DNA from: RYN-230 sp963782185
GTDB taxonomy: Bacteria; Actinomycetota; Actinomycetes; Streptosporangiales; Streptosporangiaceae
Length of the DNA: 64,000 bases
Assembly (NCBI GenBank): GCA_963782185.1
Contig: CAWAJB010000033.1
Location: 6,194-70,193, forward strand
Direction: 5' to 3'
Of the stretch, positions 1 through 9,427 are shown one piece after another. The translations under genes were made by a program, and so were the position numbers. Under the pieces are notes generated by a model. It was not told where the DNA came from, did no database searches, and saw nothing but the letters and a program-made list of their open reading frames with translations. The stretch's first letter is position 1. The number at the start of each line of letters is the position of its first letter.

Positions 1-555
1 GGCGTGCAGCAGGGCCAGGGTGGAGCCGAGGACGCAGGCGAAGACCAGTGCGTAGGACCGGGCGGTCTGGGCGTAGTAGCTGATCGCGGGGGTGAGCGCG
101 ACGATCAGCCCGGCGAACAGGCCCGCCCATCCTGATCCGGTCAGCCGCCGGCCGATGATCACCGTCAGGGCCACGGCCACCACCATGGCGATCACGGACG
201 GGATGCGCATGACCGCCGGGCTGGTGCCCACCGCCATCCACCCGTGCATGATCAGGTAGTACAGGCCGTGGACCGCGTCCATGTGGCGGAGCAGGCGGCC
301 CAGCTGATGCAGGCTCAGCAGCGCGGCCCACCGGGTCGCCACCTCGTCGTTGCCCATGGACGAGTCGCGCGCCAGGCCCCACACGCCGAGCACGGCCATG
401 ACCGCGGCCGCGAGAACGGCCGGCGCGTACCGGGCCGCCGCTGCCTGCCAGCGGGGCGGCGGGTCAGCCTGTCCGGTTCCGGCCAGCCCGGCCGGGCCAT
501 CCGGCCCGGCGGGCGGGGAGGACTGGCCTCGCTGTCCAGTGGGAACGGGGCTCAC
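1..555 (-). CDS. GT39-like membrane glycosyltransferase, N-terminal part (3' end outside window)
   Basis: The reverse strand reads as an uninterrupted frame from a GTG at 555 to the window edge, 185 codons. It overlaps the glfT2 stop as GTGA, so it is translationally coupled and is the last visible gene of the galactan operon. After a Pro/Gly-rich cytoplasmic tail of about 35 residues there is a first membrane segment, then GNDEVATRWAALLSL followed by an HMDAVHGLYY motif. This Asp/Glu-bearing first loop is typical of actinobacterial family-39-like, polyprenyl-phosphate-sugar-dependent transferases. Further hydrophobic segments follow (AMVVAVALTVIIG, GLFAGLIVALTPAI). It probably moves a lipid-linked sugar onto the glycan outside the membrane; that role is inferred from family and context. 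Confidence 0.72.
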   Translation of the reverse strand, partial: MSPVPTGQRGQSSPPAGPDGPAGLAGTGQADPPPRWQAAAARYAPAVLAAAVMAVLGVWGLARDSSMGNDEVATRWAALLSLHQLGRLLRHMDAVHGLYYLIMHGWMAVGTSPAVMRIPSVIAMVVAVALTVIIGRRLTGSGWAGLFAGLIVALTPAISYYAQTARSYALVFACVLGSTLALLHA

Positions 556-2606
556 TGGCCACCAGGTGAGTCGCCGGACGACGCCGCGAAGGTCTCGCGC
601 CACCTCTCGGGTGAGTTGAAGTCAGCCGCCGCGGCCCGGTACTCGGCCACCAGCTGCGGCCACCGGCGGCGGAGGCGGGCGTGCAGGACTGCGCTGCGCC
701 ACGCGAGCGAGCGGAACAGCTTCGGGTCCCGCTGGTACCAGGACGTGCTGGTCCCGTCCGCGGCCGACACCAGCGCGCTGTCCAGGTTGACCAGCACGAA
801 CCAGGAGGCGTCCTGGTACGGGAGGGCCATCTGCGGCCGCTTCCTGGCTCCCTCGCGCACCGGCCGGAGCTGGCGCAGGGTTCCCCGGCCGGCCTTCGTC
901 AGCAGGTTGAGCTTGTTGGTCGGGGTGGCGGAGTCCTTCACGGCCTCCGGGGCCCGGCGCCGGGGTGGCGGGAAGCCCTCCGGGTCGGCGGCGTCCTGCG
1001 CGTCGGGGTAGCGCAGCCGCAGCTCACGGAGCTGCTTCATCTTGGTCATGATGTCGCGGTGAAGGTGATCCGGCCCGGACAGCACGTCCTCGATGGCCAG
1101 CAGCCGCAGCGCCGCGGTCGAGTACTGCATCGACAGCAGGTTCTGAAGCTGGCGTTCCGCGCTCTCGTTGATCATGCTGCCGCCGTGCTCATGGTCGGAG
1201 TGCAGCAGGCCGGCGACGATCCGGTTGCGCAGGTGATAGTAGGACTGCCAGTCCCGGGCGTCATTCTTGTCGTCCCAGGGAATGTGCCACGCGGCCACGC
1301 CGGGCATCGACACCGTCGGGTAGCCGTGCTCGCTGGCCCGGACGCCGTATTCGGCGTCATCCCACTTGATGAACACAGGCAGCGCGAGGCCGATCTCGTC
1401 GATGACCCGCGTTGGGATCAGGCACATCCACCAGCCGTTGTAGTCAGAGTCGGCGCGGCGGTGCAGCCACGGGGTGTTGCGCAGGTTGCGGCGGGCGAAG
1501 TCGTGCCGCCCCCTGGTATTGGGCGCGATCCCCCACCACCACTTGTAGGGTGCGACCGCCTCGGCGAACGCGTGCAGCAGGGACCGGTCGTACATGCTGA
1601 ACATGTGGCCGCCGACGATGGTCGGCCGCCGCGCCAGGTCGGCGAAGGCCGCCGCGCGCGCGATCCCCTCCGGGTCCACCTTGATGTCGTCGTCGAGCAG
1701 GAGCACGTAGGCGCTCCGGCCGGCCCGCACCGTCTCGTCCATGGCGCGCGAGAAGCCGCCCGAGCCGCCGATGTTTCCCTGCTCGATCACCTGCAGCCGG
1801 TCGCCGAGCTTCTTGGACGCGTCGGCGAAGCCGGGGTGGGCGCTGACCCGGCTGCTGCCCTGATCGACCACGTAGACGGTGTCGAGCAGATCCTGCAGTT
1901 CCGGCGCGTCGCCCAGCGTGCGCACCAGGTCGAGCAGGAAGTCCGGGCGGTTGAAGGTGGTGATCCCGATGCTGAGCCGGCCCGCCGGGGCGGGCTCAGC
2001 CAGCCCGAGCCACTCCGCCTCGATCAGCGTGGTCCCGCGCGGGCCGGCCACGATGTCGAACCAGTACCAGCCGCCGTCGATGAACGGGGTCAGCGGCAGC
2101 GTCCGCTCGATCGTCTCCGGCTCGTCAGACCCGACGCTGATCGTCTCCACCGGGTGGCTGAAGCCCCGGGCCGTGGACCGGTACAAGATGACGGTCGACT
2201 CGCCGGCCAGGCGGATGCGCAGGGTCACCGAGTCGACGGTGGTCCAGCGGCGCCAGTAGCTCGCCGGGAACGCGTTGAAGTAGGTGGCGAACGAAACCCG
2301 GCGTCCCTCGCTGATCACGGCGCTGCGGCGCGGGCCCGCGTCCCCGGCGAGGGAGGCGGGCACATCGGCACCGAAGCGGACGATCGACTGCGCCTCACCC
2401 ACGGCGGCGTTGGCGACCGGCACGCTGCCAGCGTTCGCCGCCTTCCGGCCGGTCAGGGCCTCGGTGGCCATCTCCGCGGCCAGTTCCGCGGCGCCACGGT
2501 CCATGTGGGTCTCGACGTACAGCGGCACCACGTCCAGGTCGGCACCGGGGAACACGACCCGCTGCAGGACCCGCAGGCTGCGCGCCGGGGTGGCCTCAGC
2601 CGTCAC
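552..2606 (-). CDS. glfT2: GlfT2-like galactofuranosyltransferase (GT2)
   Basis: A 684-residue protein, somewhat longer than the mycobacterial enzyme (637). It has an N-terminal beta-rich domain of about 225 residues, a GT2 domain beginning with LSIGITTFNRPDFLLDLV, and a C-terminal helical domain. The metal-binding triad LLLDDDI sits near residue 305, WDDAEYG near 415 and the His-bearing WHIPWDDK near 440. These are the hallmarks of GlfT2, which polymerises galactofuranose from UDP-Galf into galactan on a polyprenyl carrier at the inner membrane face. Its start overlaps the end of glf by 4 bp, so donor synthesis and polymerisation are coupled. The last 60 residues are poorly conserved. Confidence in the family is high; the exact linkage pattern is unknown. 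Confidence 0.9.
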   Translation of the reverse strand: MTAEATPARSLRVLQRVVFPGADLDVVPLYVETHMDRGAAELAAEMATEALTGRKAANAGSVPVANAAVGEAQSIVRFGADVPASLAGDAGPRRSAVISEGRRVSFATYFNAFPASYWRRWTTVDSVTLRIRLAGESTVILYRSTARGFSHPVETISVGSDEPETIERTLPLTPFIDGGWYWFDIVAGPRGTTLIEAEWLGLAEPAPAGRLSIGITTFNRPDFLLDLVRTLGDAPELQDLLDTVYVVDQGSSRVSAHPGFADASKKLGDRLQVIEQGNIGGSGGFSRAMDETVRAGRSAYVLLLDDDIKVDPEGIARAAAFADLARRPTIVGGHMFSMYDRSLLHAFAEAVAPYKWWWGIAPNTRGRHDFARRNLRNTPWLHRRADSDYNGWWMCLIPTRVIDEIGLALPVFIKWDDAEYGVRASEHGYPTVSMPGVAAWHIPWDDKNDARDWQSYYHLRNRIVAGLLHSDHEHGGSMINESAERQLQNLLSMQYSTAALRLLAIEDVLSGPDHLHRDIMTKMKQLRELRLRYPDAQDAADPEGFPPPRRRAPEAVKDSATPTNKLNLLTKAGRGTLRQLRPVREGARKRPQMALPYQDASWFVLVNLDSALVSAADGTSTSWYQRDPKLFRSLAWRSAVLHARLRRRWPQLVAEYRAAAADFNSPERWRETFAASSGDSPGGQ

Positions 2607-3781
2607 TGCGCCGCCCCCGGCCCGGTGAGCGGCGCACCGTCGGTGAAAAAGGGCCGGAGCCGGTTGTCGTACATGCTCAGCGCGGACCCGATGGCCATGT
2701 GCATATCCAGGTACTTGTAGGTGCCCAGGCGGCCGCCGAAAAGGACGCCCGGCTCGCGGCTGGCCATTTCCCGGTAGGCCAGCAGGCGGGCCCGGTCCTG
2801 CGCCGTATTGATCGGGTAGTACGGCTCATCGCCGCGGTCGGCGAAGCGCGAGTACTCACGCATGATCACAGTCTTGTCCTTCGGGTACCAGTCACGCTCG
2901 GGATGGAAATGGCGGAACTCGTGGATGCGGGTGAACGGGACGTCCTCGTCCGCGTAGTTCATGACGGGCGTTCCCTGGAAATCCCCCGTGGGCAGAACCT
3001 CCAGGTCGAAGTCGAGGGTACGCCACCCGAGGTCGCCGGCGGCGTATTGGAAGTACGCGTCGAGCGGCCCGGTGTAGACAACAACCGGCACGTTCCCCTC
3101 GAGGTCGCCGCGCAGCTGCGCGAAATCGGTGTCCAGCCGCACCTCGATGCCGGGGTGATCGGCCATCCGCTCCAGCCAGGCGGTGTAGCCGTCCACCGGC
3201 AGGCCCTCGTAGGTGTCGCTGAAGTAGCGGTTGTCGAAGGTGTAGCGCACCGGCAGCCGCGTGATGATCTCCGGCGGCAGGTTGACCGGGTCCGTCTGCC
3301 ACTGCTTGGCCGTGTAGCCGCGGATGAACGCCTCGTACAGCGGCCGGCCGATCAGCGACACGGCCTTCTGCTCGAGGTTGGCGGCCTGCCCGGCGTCCAC
3401 CTCGGCCGACTGGCCGGCGATCAGCGCGCGCGCCTCGTCCGGGGACATCACCGCGCCGAAGTACTCGCAGATGGTGCCCAGGTTGATCGGCAGCGGGTAG
3501 ACCCGGCCCTTGTAGACCGAGAACACCCGGTGCTGGTACCCGGTGAAGTCCGTGTACTGGTTGGCGTACTCCCACACCCTGGCGTTCGAGGTGTGGAACA
3601 GGTGCGCGCCGTAGCGGTGGATCTCGATCCCGGTGTCCGGCTCCCGCTCGCTGTAGGCGTTCCCGCCGAGGTGGTGGCGCCGTTCGAGGATGAGCACGCG
3701 GAGGCCGAGGTCACGGGTGCACCGTTCGGCGATGGTCAGGCCGAAGAAGCCGGACCCGACGATGACGAGGTCGACGTTCAC
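2603..3781 (-). CDS. glf: UDP-galactopyranose mutase
   Basis: A 392-residue flavoprotein that interconverts UDP-galactopyranose and UDP-galactofuranose, supplying the donor for the adjacent GlfT2-like enzyme. It opens with the FAD-binding Rossmann motif DLVIVGSGFFGLTIAE, followed by LILERRHHLGGNAYSE and the family signature EIHRYGAHLFHTSN. The C-terminal RLGTYKYLDMHMAIGSAL also matches the family. Length is normal for bacterial Glf. The GTG start at 3781 overlaps the stop of the upstream GT2 gene (GTGA), and its own stop overlaps the glfT2 start, so three genes form a tight coupled operon. Confidence 0.96.
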   Translation of the reverse strand: MNVDLVIVGSGFFGLTIAERCTRDLGLRVLILERRHHLGGNAYSEREPDTGIEIHRYGAHLFHTSNARVWEYANQYTDFTGYQHRVFSVYKGRVYPLPINLGTICEYFGAVMSPDEARALIAGQSAEVDAGQAANLEQKAVSLIGRPLYEAFIRGYTAKQWQTDPVNLPPEIITRLPVRYTFDNRYFSDTYEGLPVDGYTAWLERMADHPGIEVRLDTDFAQLRGDLEGNVPVVVYTGPLDAYFQYAAGDLGWRTLDFDLEVLPTGDFQGTPVMNYADEDVPFTRIHEFRHFHPERDWYPKDKTVIMREYSRFADRGDEPYYPINTAQDRARLLAYREMASREPGVLFGGRLGTYKYLDMHMAIGSALSMYDNRLRPFFTDGAPLTGPGAAQ

Positions 3782-4713
3782 CGGCGCACCGGCAAAGGCT
3801 TGGGCTGCGGTCCCGGCCCGTGGTGCCCGCCCGGTTCCGGGCCGCCCCCGGCAGCCTCGCCGCCGGCCTGGCGCTCACCGCGTTCGCCGCGTTCGGTGTA
3901 GTGCGCGACGATCGGGCGGTACACCGCCCGGCGGAACCGCCAGGGGATCATCCGGTAGCCGCCGCGGACCAGGACGTTACGGACGTACTCAGGTGAGGAG
4001 GTGAAGCCCTGGCGCCGGAACTCGCGCTGCAGCCGCAGCTCGGAGCGCAGCAGGTCGCTGCCGCCGCGCCGCTTGAACGCGGACTCGCCGACCCGGTAGT
4101 AGACCAGGGGCTCGGCCACGTTCACCGCCCGCGCGCCGCTTTGCAGCATCCGGGCGAAGAGCGCGTAGTCCTCCATGAGCGGCAGGTCGCCGTACCCGCC
4201 CACCGCCAGGACCGCCGCCCGCCGGTAGACGACGGTCGGGTGGTTGAACGGGTCGTGCATCCGCGCGTAGCGGTGGATCTGCTCCGGGTCGGTCGGCGGG
4301 ACCCGCTGGCCCACGATGTGATCGACGTCCCCCACGAACTCCAGCAGTCCCGCGCCGACGATGTCCGCCCCGGCGATGAGCGGGATCTGCACCTCGAAGC
4401 GGTGCGGCATGGCCACGTCGTCGGCGTCCATCCGGGCGACCACGTCATGCCAGCTGGCGGCCAGCCCGCTGTCCAGGGCCGGTCCCAGGCCCCGGTTGTG
4501 CTCCAGCGGGACCAGGGTCACCGGGACCGGGCTGCCGGCCGTGAGCCGGTCGAGACACGCGGAGAGCTCTTCGCGGACAGGCCCGTCGCGGACGATGACC
4601 ACCTGGTCCGGGCGCACGGTCTGGCCGTCGACCGCGCTGCGGAACGCCCCCTCGAGGAAGTCGGGCCGGTCACCGTCGTACACGGAGAGCAGGAGCGTGA
4701 AGGGCTCGTGCAT
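3778..4713 (-). CDS. Family 2 glycosyltransferase, first gene of the galactan operon
   Basis: A 311-residue cytoplasmic GT2 enzyme. It starts PFTLLLSVYDGDRPDFLEGA; the nucleotide-sugar site has ARMDADDVAMPHRFE (DxDD), and LMEDYALFARML carries the ED acid/base motif. It resembles the AmsE/WbbD-like branch of GT2. The C-terminal 45 residues are a Gly/Pro/Glu-rich tail with no visible fold. The frame is open further upstream, but the ATG at 4713 is preceded by AAAGGCGAA and gives the normal N-terminus. It is transcribed away from the sulfotransferase gene across a 279-bp divergent gap and probably adds an early or branching sugar to the galactofuran-type polymer (inference from context). Confidence 0.8.
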   Translation of the reverse strand: MHEPFTLLLSVYDGDRPDFLEGAFRSAVDGQTVRPDQVVIVRDGPVREELSACLDRLTAGSPVPVTLVPLEHNRGLGPALDSGLAASWHDVVARMDADDVAMPHRFEVQIPLIAGADIVGAGLLEFVGDVDHIVGQRVPPTDPEQIHRYARMHDPFNHPTVVYRRAAVLAVGGYGDLPLMEDYALFARMLQSGARAVNVAEPLVYYRVGESAFKRRGGSDLLRSELRLQREFRRQGFTSSPEYVRNVLVRGGYRMIPWRFRRAVYRPIVAHYTERGERGERQAGGEAAGGGPEPGGHHGPGPQPKPLPVRR

Positions 4714-4992
4714 ATGCCGGGTTCGCCTTTCATGCCGGTGACGGGGCACACTGCGGCGAGCTCGAAAACCAGGGGGCGAGCAGCCCTGGCGGGCGCGCGT
4801 TCGTGTAGACATATGGGTTGTACAGGAGCAAATGCGGTGGGCGGACGCCACTTTACGGCAGCCATGCGACGGATTGCTGGGTTACCGTCATCCGCGCGAT
4901 CCCCCAGCACACCTGGTCTACCCTGGCAGCCAGATGCCATCCACCCAAGCCTGACCTTACCCGCACACGCCCTGACCTGTTGAGGTGTACCG

Positions 4993-6279
4993 ATGGCCAC
5001 GCGCGCCGCCGACCCGTCTCCCGCCGCGCCTGCCGACGGCCGGCCGCATCCGCGGGTTCTCGTGCACATCGGCGAGCCGAAGACCGGCACCACGTTCCTG
5101 CAGCAGGTGATGTGGAGCAACCGGCCCGGCCTCGCGGCCCAGGGCGTGGTGCTGCCCGGCCACCATCCGCAGGACCACTTCCGCGCCAGCCAGGACCTGC
5201 GGGGGATCGAGAAGCGGGCCGACGACCCGGCCGGGTCCTGGACCGGCGAGTGGGAGATCCTGGCCCACCAGGCCCGGCAGGCGCCACGGGCCGCGGTCAT
5301 CTCCCACGAGCTGTTCTCCGCGGCGGACGAGCAGCAGGCCGGGCGGGCCGTGCGCTCCCTGGAGCCTGCCGAGGTGCACGTCGTGCTCACCGTGCGGGAC
5401 ATGGCGTCGCTGCTGCCCGCGGAGTGGCAGGAGACGGTCAAGCACCGCAGCGACCGGGGCTGGGAGGACTGGCTGGGGGACGTGATCGACACCGAATCGG
5501 TCGACCCGGACCGCCGCCAGTGGTGGTTCTGGCGGGTCCACGACACCCTGGCCATCGCGGATCTGTGGGCCCGCCACGTGCCGGCGGACCGGATCCACGT
5601 GATCATGACCCCGCCGCAGGGGTCGGGCAACTCACTGCTGTGGGAGCGCTTCGCGGGACTGCTGGGCGTCGAACCCGGCGAGGTGGACCTGTCCCGGGCC
5701 CGGGCGAACACGTCGCTGGGCCTGCCGGAGATCGAGTTCCTGAGGCGGCTCAACCAGGCCCTGCCCGCCGAGATCCCCGACTGGTTCTACATGTGGACGG
5801 TGAAGGAGGGGGTCGCCCACCGGGCCCTGGCCGCCCGGCCCCGGGAAGGACGCCTGGTGCTGCCCGCCGACCGCGACGCGTGGGCCAAGGAGCAGGCCGA
5901 GGTCCTGATCAGCGGGCTGGCGTCGTCCGGCTACGACGTGGTCGGCGACCTCGATGAGCTGCGGCCCCGGCCACCCCGGGAGCCGGGGACAGCCGCTCCC
6001 GCGGCGGCCCAGCCGCCGGACCCCGTCCTGGACGCCGCGGTGGAGGCGGCCGCGGCGCTGGTGCTGAACCAGTACCGCAAGGAGTACCCGGAAGGCAGGC
6101 GGCAGCCGAAACGGGCGGCGAGCGCCGGCCTGGCCGGCCGGGTGGAGGCGGCCGTCGCATCCTCCCCCCGGCTCAAGCGGACGGTCCGCGATCTGAGCAG
6201 CCGCTACCCGGCGGTGCGGCGGCTGCGCATCCTCACCTGGCAGGCCATGGAGCGCACCCGGACCCGGAGGCACTCCTAG
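4993..6279 (+). CDS. PAPS-dependent sulfotransferase-like protein
   Basis: A 428-residue protein. The N-terminal VLVHIGEPKTGTTFLQQVMW (about residues 22-41) is the 5'-phosphosulfate-binding loop of sulfotransferases (P-K-T-G-T-T), and VHVVLTVRDMASLLPAEWQ (about 128-146) has the Arg-Asp of the 3'-phosphate site. These enzymes transfer sulfate from PAPS to a hydroxyl. The last 110 residues are Ala/Pro-rich and then basic (NQYRKEYPEGRRQPK), perhaps for membrane association. A GAGGTG ribosome site precedes the ATG. The next glycosyltransferase starts 1 bp after the stop. Its place in a galactofuran cluster suggests sulfation of a surface polysaccharide or glycolipid. Actinobacterial proteins of this type are often annotated only as hypothetical. 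Confidence 0.75.
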   Translation: MATRAADPSPAAPADGRPHPRVLVHIGEPKTGTTFLQQVMWSNRPGLAAQGVVLPGHHPQDHFRASQDLRGIEKRADDPAGSWTGEWEILAHQARQAPRAAVISHELFSAADEQQAGRAVRSLEPAEVHVVLTVRDMASLLPAEWQETVKHRSDRGWEDWLGDVIDTESVDPDRRQWWFWRVHDTLAIADLWARHVPADRIHVIMTPPQGSGNSLLWERFAGLLGVEPGEVDLSRARANTSLGLPEIEFLRRLNQALPAEIPDWFYMWTVKEGVAHRALAARPREGRLVLPADRDAWAKEQAEVLISGLASSGYDVVGDLDELRPRPPREPGTAAPAAAQPPDPVLDAAVEAAAALVLNQYRKEYPEGRRQPKRAASAGLAGRVEAAVASSPRLKRTVRDLSSRYPAVRRLRILTWQAMERTRTRRHS

Positions 6280-6280
6280 C

Positions 6281-7321
6281 ATGGCGTCCGCCAGCATCCC
6301 CGCGGCCGGGATGCCCGCCCCGGGGGCCAGGCCGCCCCGGGTGACCGCCGTCGTGGTCACCTACAACCGCCGGGACCTGCTGACCGAGGCGCTGTCCGCG
6401 GTGCTGGCGCAGAGCCGGGCCCCGGACGCCGTGCTCGTGATCGACAACGCCTCGACCGACGGCACTGCCGGGATGGTCCGCGCGCGCTTCCCGTCCGTGC
6501 GGCTCGCCACCGCGCGGCGCAACACCGGCGGCGCGGGCGGGTTCGCCTACGGCCTGGCCCTGGCCCTGGCGGACGCGGCCGACCTGGTCTGGCTGATGGA
6601 CGACGACACGGTCCCCGAGCCGGGCGCCCTGCGGGCCATGCTCGACGCCCGGGCGCTTCACCCCGGCACACCGCCCGCGCTGATCGCCAGCCGGGTGGTG
6701 TGGACGGACGGCCGTCCGCATCCGATGAACACCCCGCGGATCAAGCCGTTTGTGGGGAAAGAGGAGCGCGCGGCGGCGGCCGCCGCGGGCTGCCTGCCCA
6801 TCCGCTCAGCCTCGTTCGTGTCGATCCTCGTGGATGCCGGCCTGTGCCGGGCCCGGGGCCTGCCCCAGGCCGACTACTTCCTGTGGAACGACGACTTCGA
6901 GTTCACCGCCCGGCTGCTGCGCGGCCAGGCCGGCCTGCTCTGCCCGGCCAGCGTCGCGGTGCACAAGACGGTGACGTTCGGCTCGACCGACGCGGATCCC
7001 GGCCAGCGGTTCTTCTACGAGGTGCGGAACAAGATCTGGACGCTGCGGGCGGGCTCCTCGCTGGCCCCCGCCGAGCGGGTGCTGTACGGCGGCGCCACGC
7101 TGCGCCGCTGGGCCCGCACGTTCGCGAAGTCCGCCGACCGCGGCACGCTCCGGTCCTGCCTCCTGTCGGGCCTGGCCGCCGGGGCCCGGACCAGCCCGCG
7201 GCCCACCGAGGAGGTACTGGAGTCAGCGGGCCTGAAGGTGCCCGGTGATCAGGTACCCGGTGGCCGGCGGCCCGGTACGCGGGCTCAGGCGCCTGCGGGG
7301 CCGGGCTCCCCGCCTTCCTGA
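6281..7321 (+). CDS. GlfT1-like family 2 glycosyltransferase
   Basis: A 346-residue GT2 enzyme that starts 1 bp after the sulfotransferase stop, so the two are co-transcribed. Key motifs are TAVVVTYNRRDLLTEALSAV, NTGGAGGFAYG, and the metal site WLMDDDTVPEP near residue 107. FLWNDDFEFTARLL follows near 200. This set matches the GlfT1/rhamnosyltransferase branch that starts galactan by adding the first galactofuranose units to a lipid-linked acceptor. In this cluster it would act before the GlfT2-like polymerase. The C-terminal 30 residues are Pro/Gly-rich. Its 3' end overlaps the convergent gene at 7285 by 37 bp. The GlfT1 assignment is by similarity and context; another rhamnosyl- or galactosyltransferase is possible. 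Confidence 0.78.
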   Translation: MASASIPAAGMPAPGARPPRVTAVVVTYNRRDLLTEALSAVLAQSRAPDAVLVIDNASTDGTAGMVRARFPSVRLATARRNTGGAGGFAYGLALALADAADLVWLMDDDTVPEPGALRAMLDARALHPGTPPALIASRVVWTDGRPHPMNTPRIKPFVGKEERAAAAAAGCLPIRSASFVSILVDAGLCRARGLPQADYFLWNDDFEFTARLLRGQAGLLCPASVAVHKTVTFGSTDADPGQRFFYEVRNKIWTLRAGSSLAPAERVLYGGATLRRWARTFAKSADRGTLRSCLLSGLAAGARTSPRPTEEVLESAGLKVPGDQVPGGRRPGTRAQAPAGPGSPPS

Positions 7322-9003
7322 TCCGGCCGCTCCGCGGTCTGCGGCGCGGCCCCGTTCACCGGGGGTGCCGTACCTGCCGCAGAAGACGCCGCTCCTGCCG
7401 GGGCAGGCACCGCTCCTGCCGGGGCGGGCGCCGCACCGCCCCGGCGCAGGGCCAGGAGCGCGGAGATGCCGAGCATGCCGGCAGGCGGGAGGGTGACCAG
7501 GGCGAGCAGCTGGTACCGCCAGGAGAACTCGACGACGTCCTGGGCCAGCAGCAGCACCACGGCCGTGGCGGTGAACAGCAGGCAGGCCAGGGCCAGCTGC
7601 CGGGCGCCGGCACCTCGTTCCTCCTGGCCCGGGCGGCGGGCCCGGCGCAGCTGGAGGACGACCGCCAGCAGCGTCCCGATCAGCCCCGCCACCGTGCACA
7701 GGAGAAGGAACGGGCCCGGGGTGAAGCCGCCGCCCCGCTGGTAGGACCGCAGGAACGCGGCGACCGGCCGGTCCACCTGCGCCCGCCCGCCATAAGCGGG
7801 CTTGAGGTTGCTGTAGAAGAACTGCCCGAAGGCCCGGTGCTGGATCCCGACGACGATGACGTTCCCGGGGCCGAGCGTGATCCACTGGGGATAGGTGGGG
7901 TACCGGGTCTGGAACTGCCAGCGCGACAGGGGCGTGACCCAGGGGTTGGGCGTGCGCGTCAGGGCGAACAGGCGCACGGAGTCCCGGGCGACGCCGCCCA
8001 GGACCCGCTGCGGCTGATGGCTCTCGATCGCCGAGGTCAGCTCCGAGATCAGTTTGGCCCGGCTCACCCCGGCCGGCAGGGGGGAAGCGAACAGCGGCGA
8101 GTGCTTGGAATGCTCGAGCCAGTCCGGGCCGTTCGCCTGCTCGCGCGGGGTGGGGCAGAGCGGCCGGACCGCCGGGGGCAGGGAGAGCGTGGCGCAGTCG
8201 GCCGCGGCGACCACCCGGCCGACCGTGGCCTGCCCGCGGGCCAGCCGGAAGTGGCCGAAGTGCACGTAGTTCGCACTGCAGTACACCACGACCGGCAGCG
8301 CGAAGGCCACGGCCAGCGCGATCGCCGTGCGGGCCGCCCGGCGCGCGCTGCCCGAGGCGGCCAGCACGTAGCACAGGGCCGGCACGATCAGCAGCTCGCC
8401 GACCTGGTGCACCGTGGCGGAGAGACCGAGGATCAGGCCGGCGGCCGCGGCCAGCCGGACGGTGAGCACCGGCCGCCAGAGCAGCACCCCGAGCCCGGCC
8501 ACGATCATCGCCTCGAACCAGACGTCCGGCATGATCGTCTGCTCGATCTGGACCTGATAGGCGTCGAGCAGCACCGGCGCCACGGCCACGGCAGCCAGCC
8601 ACCGGGCGGCTCCGCGGCGCAGCAGGACGATGTACAAGGCCACGGCCAGCAGCAGGCCCAGCAGATGCTGGGCCAGCGCGACGAGGCTCAGGCCGCCGAA
8701 GACCAGGATGGCCCGCAGCACCAGGGTGTATCCGAGTGGGTCAGCCCCCGGCGACGCACCGTACAGGTACTTCAGCGTGTCCACGTAGATCAGCGCCGGC
8801 TGGTAGGCGACCTGGGCCGCGATCCGCAGCGCCAGCCCGGCGGCCAGCAGCGCGGCAACCAGCCAGTGGCGCCTCAGCAGCCAGCCGGCCCGGGTGCCCC
8901 ACGGCTGCGCCGCGGCGCCGGGCACGCCCGGCTCACCGGACGCGCCGTTCCTGCGGCGGCCGATCGCCGCCCCGGCCCGGGTCGCGAGGTGGGGTCCGGT
9001 CAT
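7285..9003 (-). CDS. Multi-spanning membrane protein, GT-C glycosyltransferase-like
   Basis: A 572-residue integral membrane protein with about ten hydrophobic segments, for example WLVAALLAAGLALRIAAQVAY, LLLAVALYIVLL and LALACLLFTATAVVLLLAQD. The first outer loop has ALIYVDTLKYLYGA, with the acidic residue typical of GT-C lipid-phosphate-sugar transferases. A large loop of about 170 residues lies between residues 245 and 415, and the C-terminal 60 residues are an Ala/Pro-rich tail with a repeated PAPAGAVPAPAGA pattern. I do not recognise a named family; a polyprenyl-sugar-dependent transferase or glycan-flipping role is an inference from topology and the adjacent galactan genes. It is convergent to and overlaps the GlfT1-like gene. 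Confidence 0.65.
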   Translation of the reverse strand: MTGPHLATRAGAAIGRRRNGASGEPGVPGAAAQPWGTRAGWLLRRHWLVAALLAAGLALRIAAQVAYQPALIYVDTLKYLYGASPGADPLGYTLVLRAILVFGGLSLVALAQHLLGLLLAVALYIVLLRRGAARWLAAVAVAPVLLDAYQVQIEQTIMPDVWFEAMIVAGLGVLLWRPVLTVRLAAAAGLILGLSATVHQVGELLIVPALCYVLAASGSARRAARTAIALAVAFALPVVVYCSANYVHFGHFRLARGQATVGRVVAAADCATLSLPPAVRPLCPTPREQANGPDWLEHSKHSPLFASPLPAGVSRAKLISELTSAIESHQPQRVLGGVARDSVRLFALTRTPNPWVTPLSRWQFQTRYPTYPQWITLGPGNVIVVGIQHRAFGQFFYSNLKPAYGGRAQVDRPVAAFLRSYQRGGGFTPGPFLLLCTVAGLIGTLLAVVLQLRRARRPGQEERGAGARQLALACLLFTATAVVLLLAQDVVEFSWRYQLLALVTLPPAGMLGISALLALRRGGAAPAPAGAVPAPAGAASSAAGTAPPVNGAAPQTAERPDQEGGEPGPAGA

Positions 9004-9427
9004 GCCCGTGACGCAGGTCGTGACGCTGCCGGGCGCGCGATCAGCGGCGCCCGGCCGGAACGGGCCGTCGCGCGCCGGGGTACGCAGGGCAGCATGGCTG
9101 GCTCCTTGTCCAGGTGGCCTTCCGCCATCGGATGGCCTCGATCTTCCCGTGGCCGCCGGGCTTGGAAGTCCCGAATTCTACTATTCGACCGGTCACCGAA
9201 GTTCCCGGCCCGGCCGGACTTCCCGATCGGCCTTCCCGCAGTGCCCGCCGGGCGGCGGCCGGGTCTCCAGCAGCCAGGCGGGCTGGTCATATCCGCTGAT
9301 CGTCCTCTGCCACAGCAGCGACGGCCCCTAATGTGCCACGATTCCCGGCGCTCGGGGCCCGCACACCTTCCGGCGCGCCGCGAACGGGCCCCCGACGGCC
9401 TCATCGCAGGCGTCCCGGCCCTCGTGC
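9004..9427. other. 424-bp intergenic stretch
   Basis: No frame here has a recognisable protein signature. The only feature I can point to is a possible promoter for the membrane protein at 9003: on the minus strand TAGAAT (9180-9175) could be a -10 box, in the one A/T-richer patch of this stretch. No clear -35 and no terminator hairpin were seen. Confidence 0.3.

Noticed and set aside
681..2720. Long plus-strand open frame (679 codons) antisense to glfT2
   Set aside because: High-GC DNA keeps antisense frames open; it has no fold-like motifs, while the minus strand encodes clear GlfT2 motifs.
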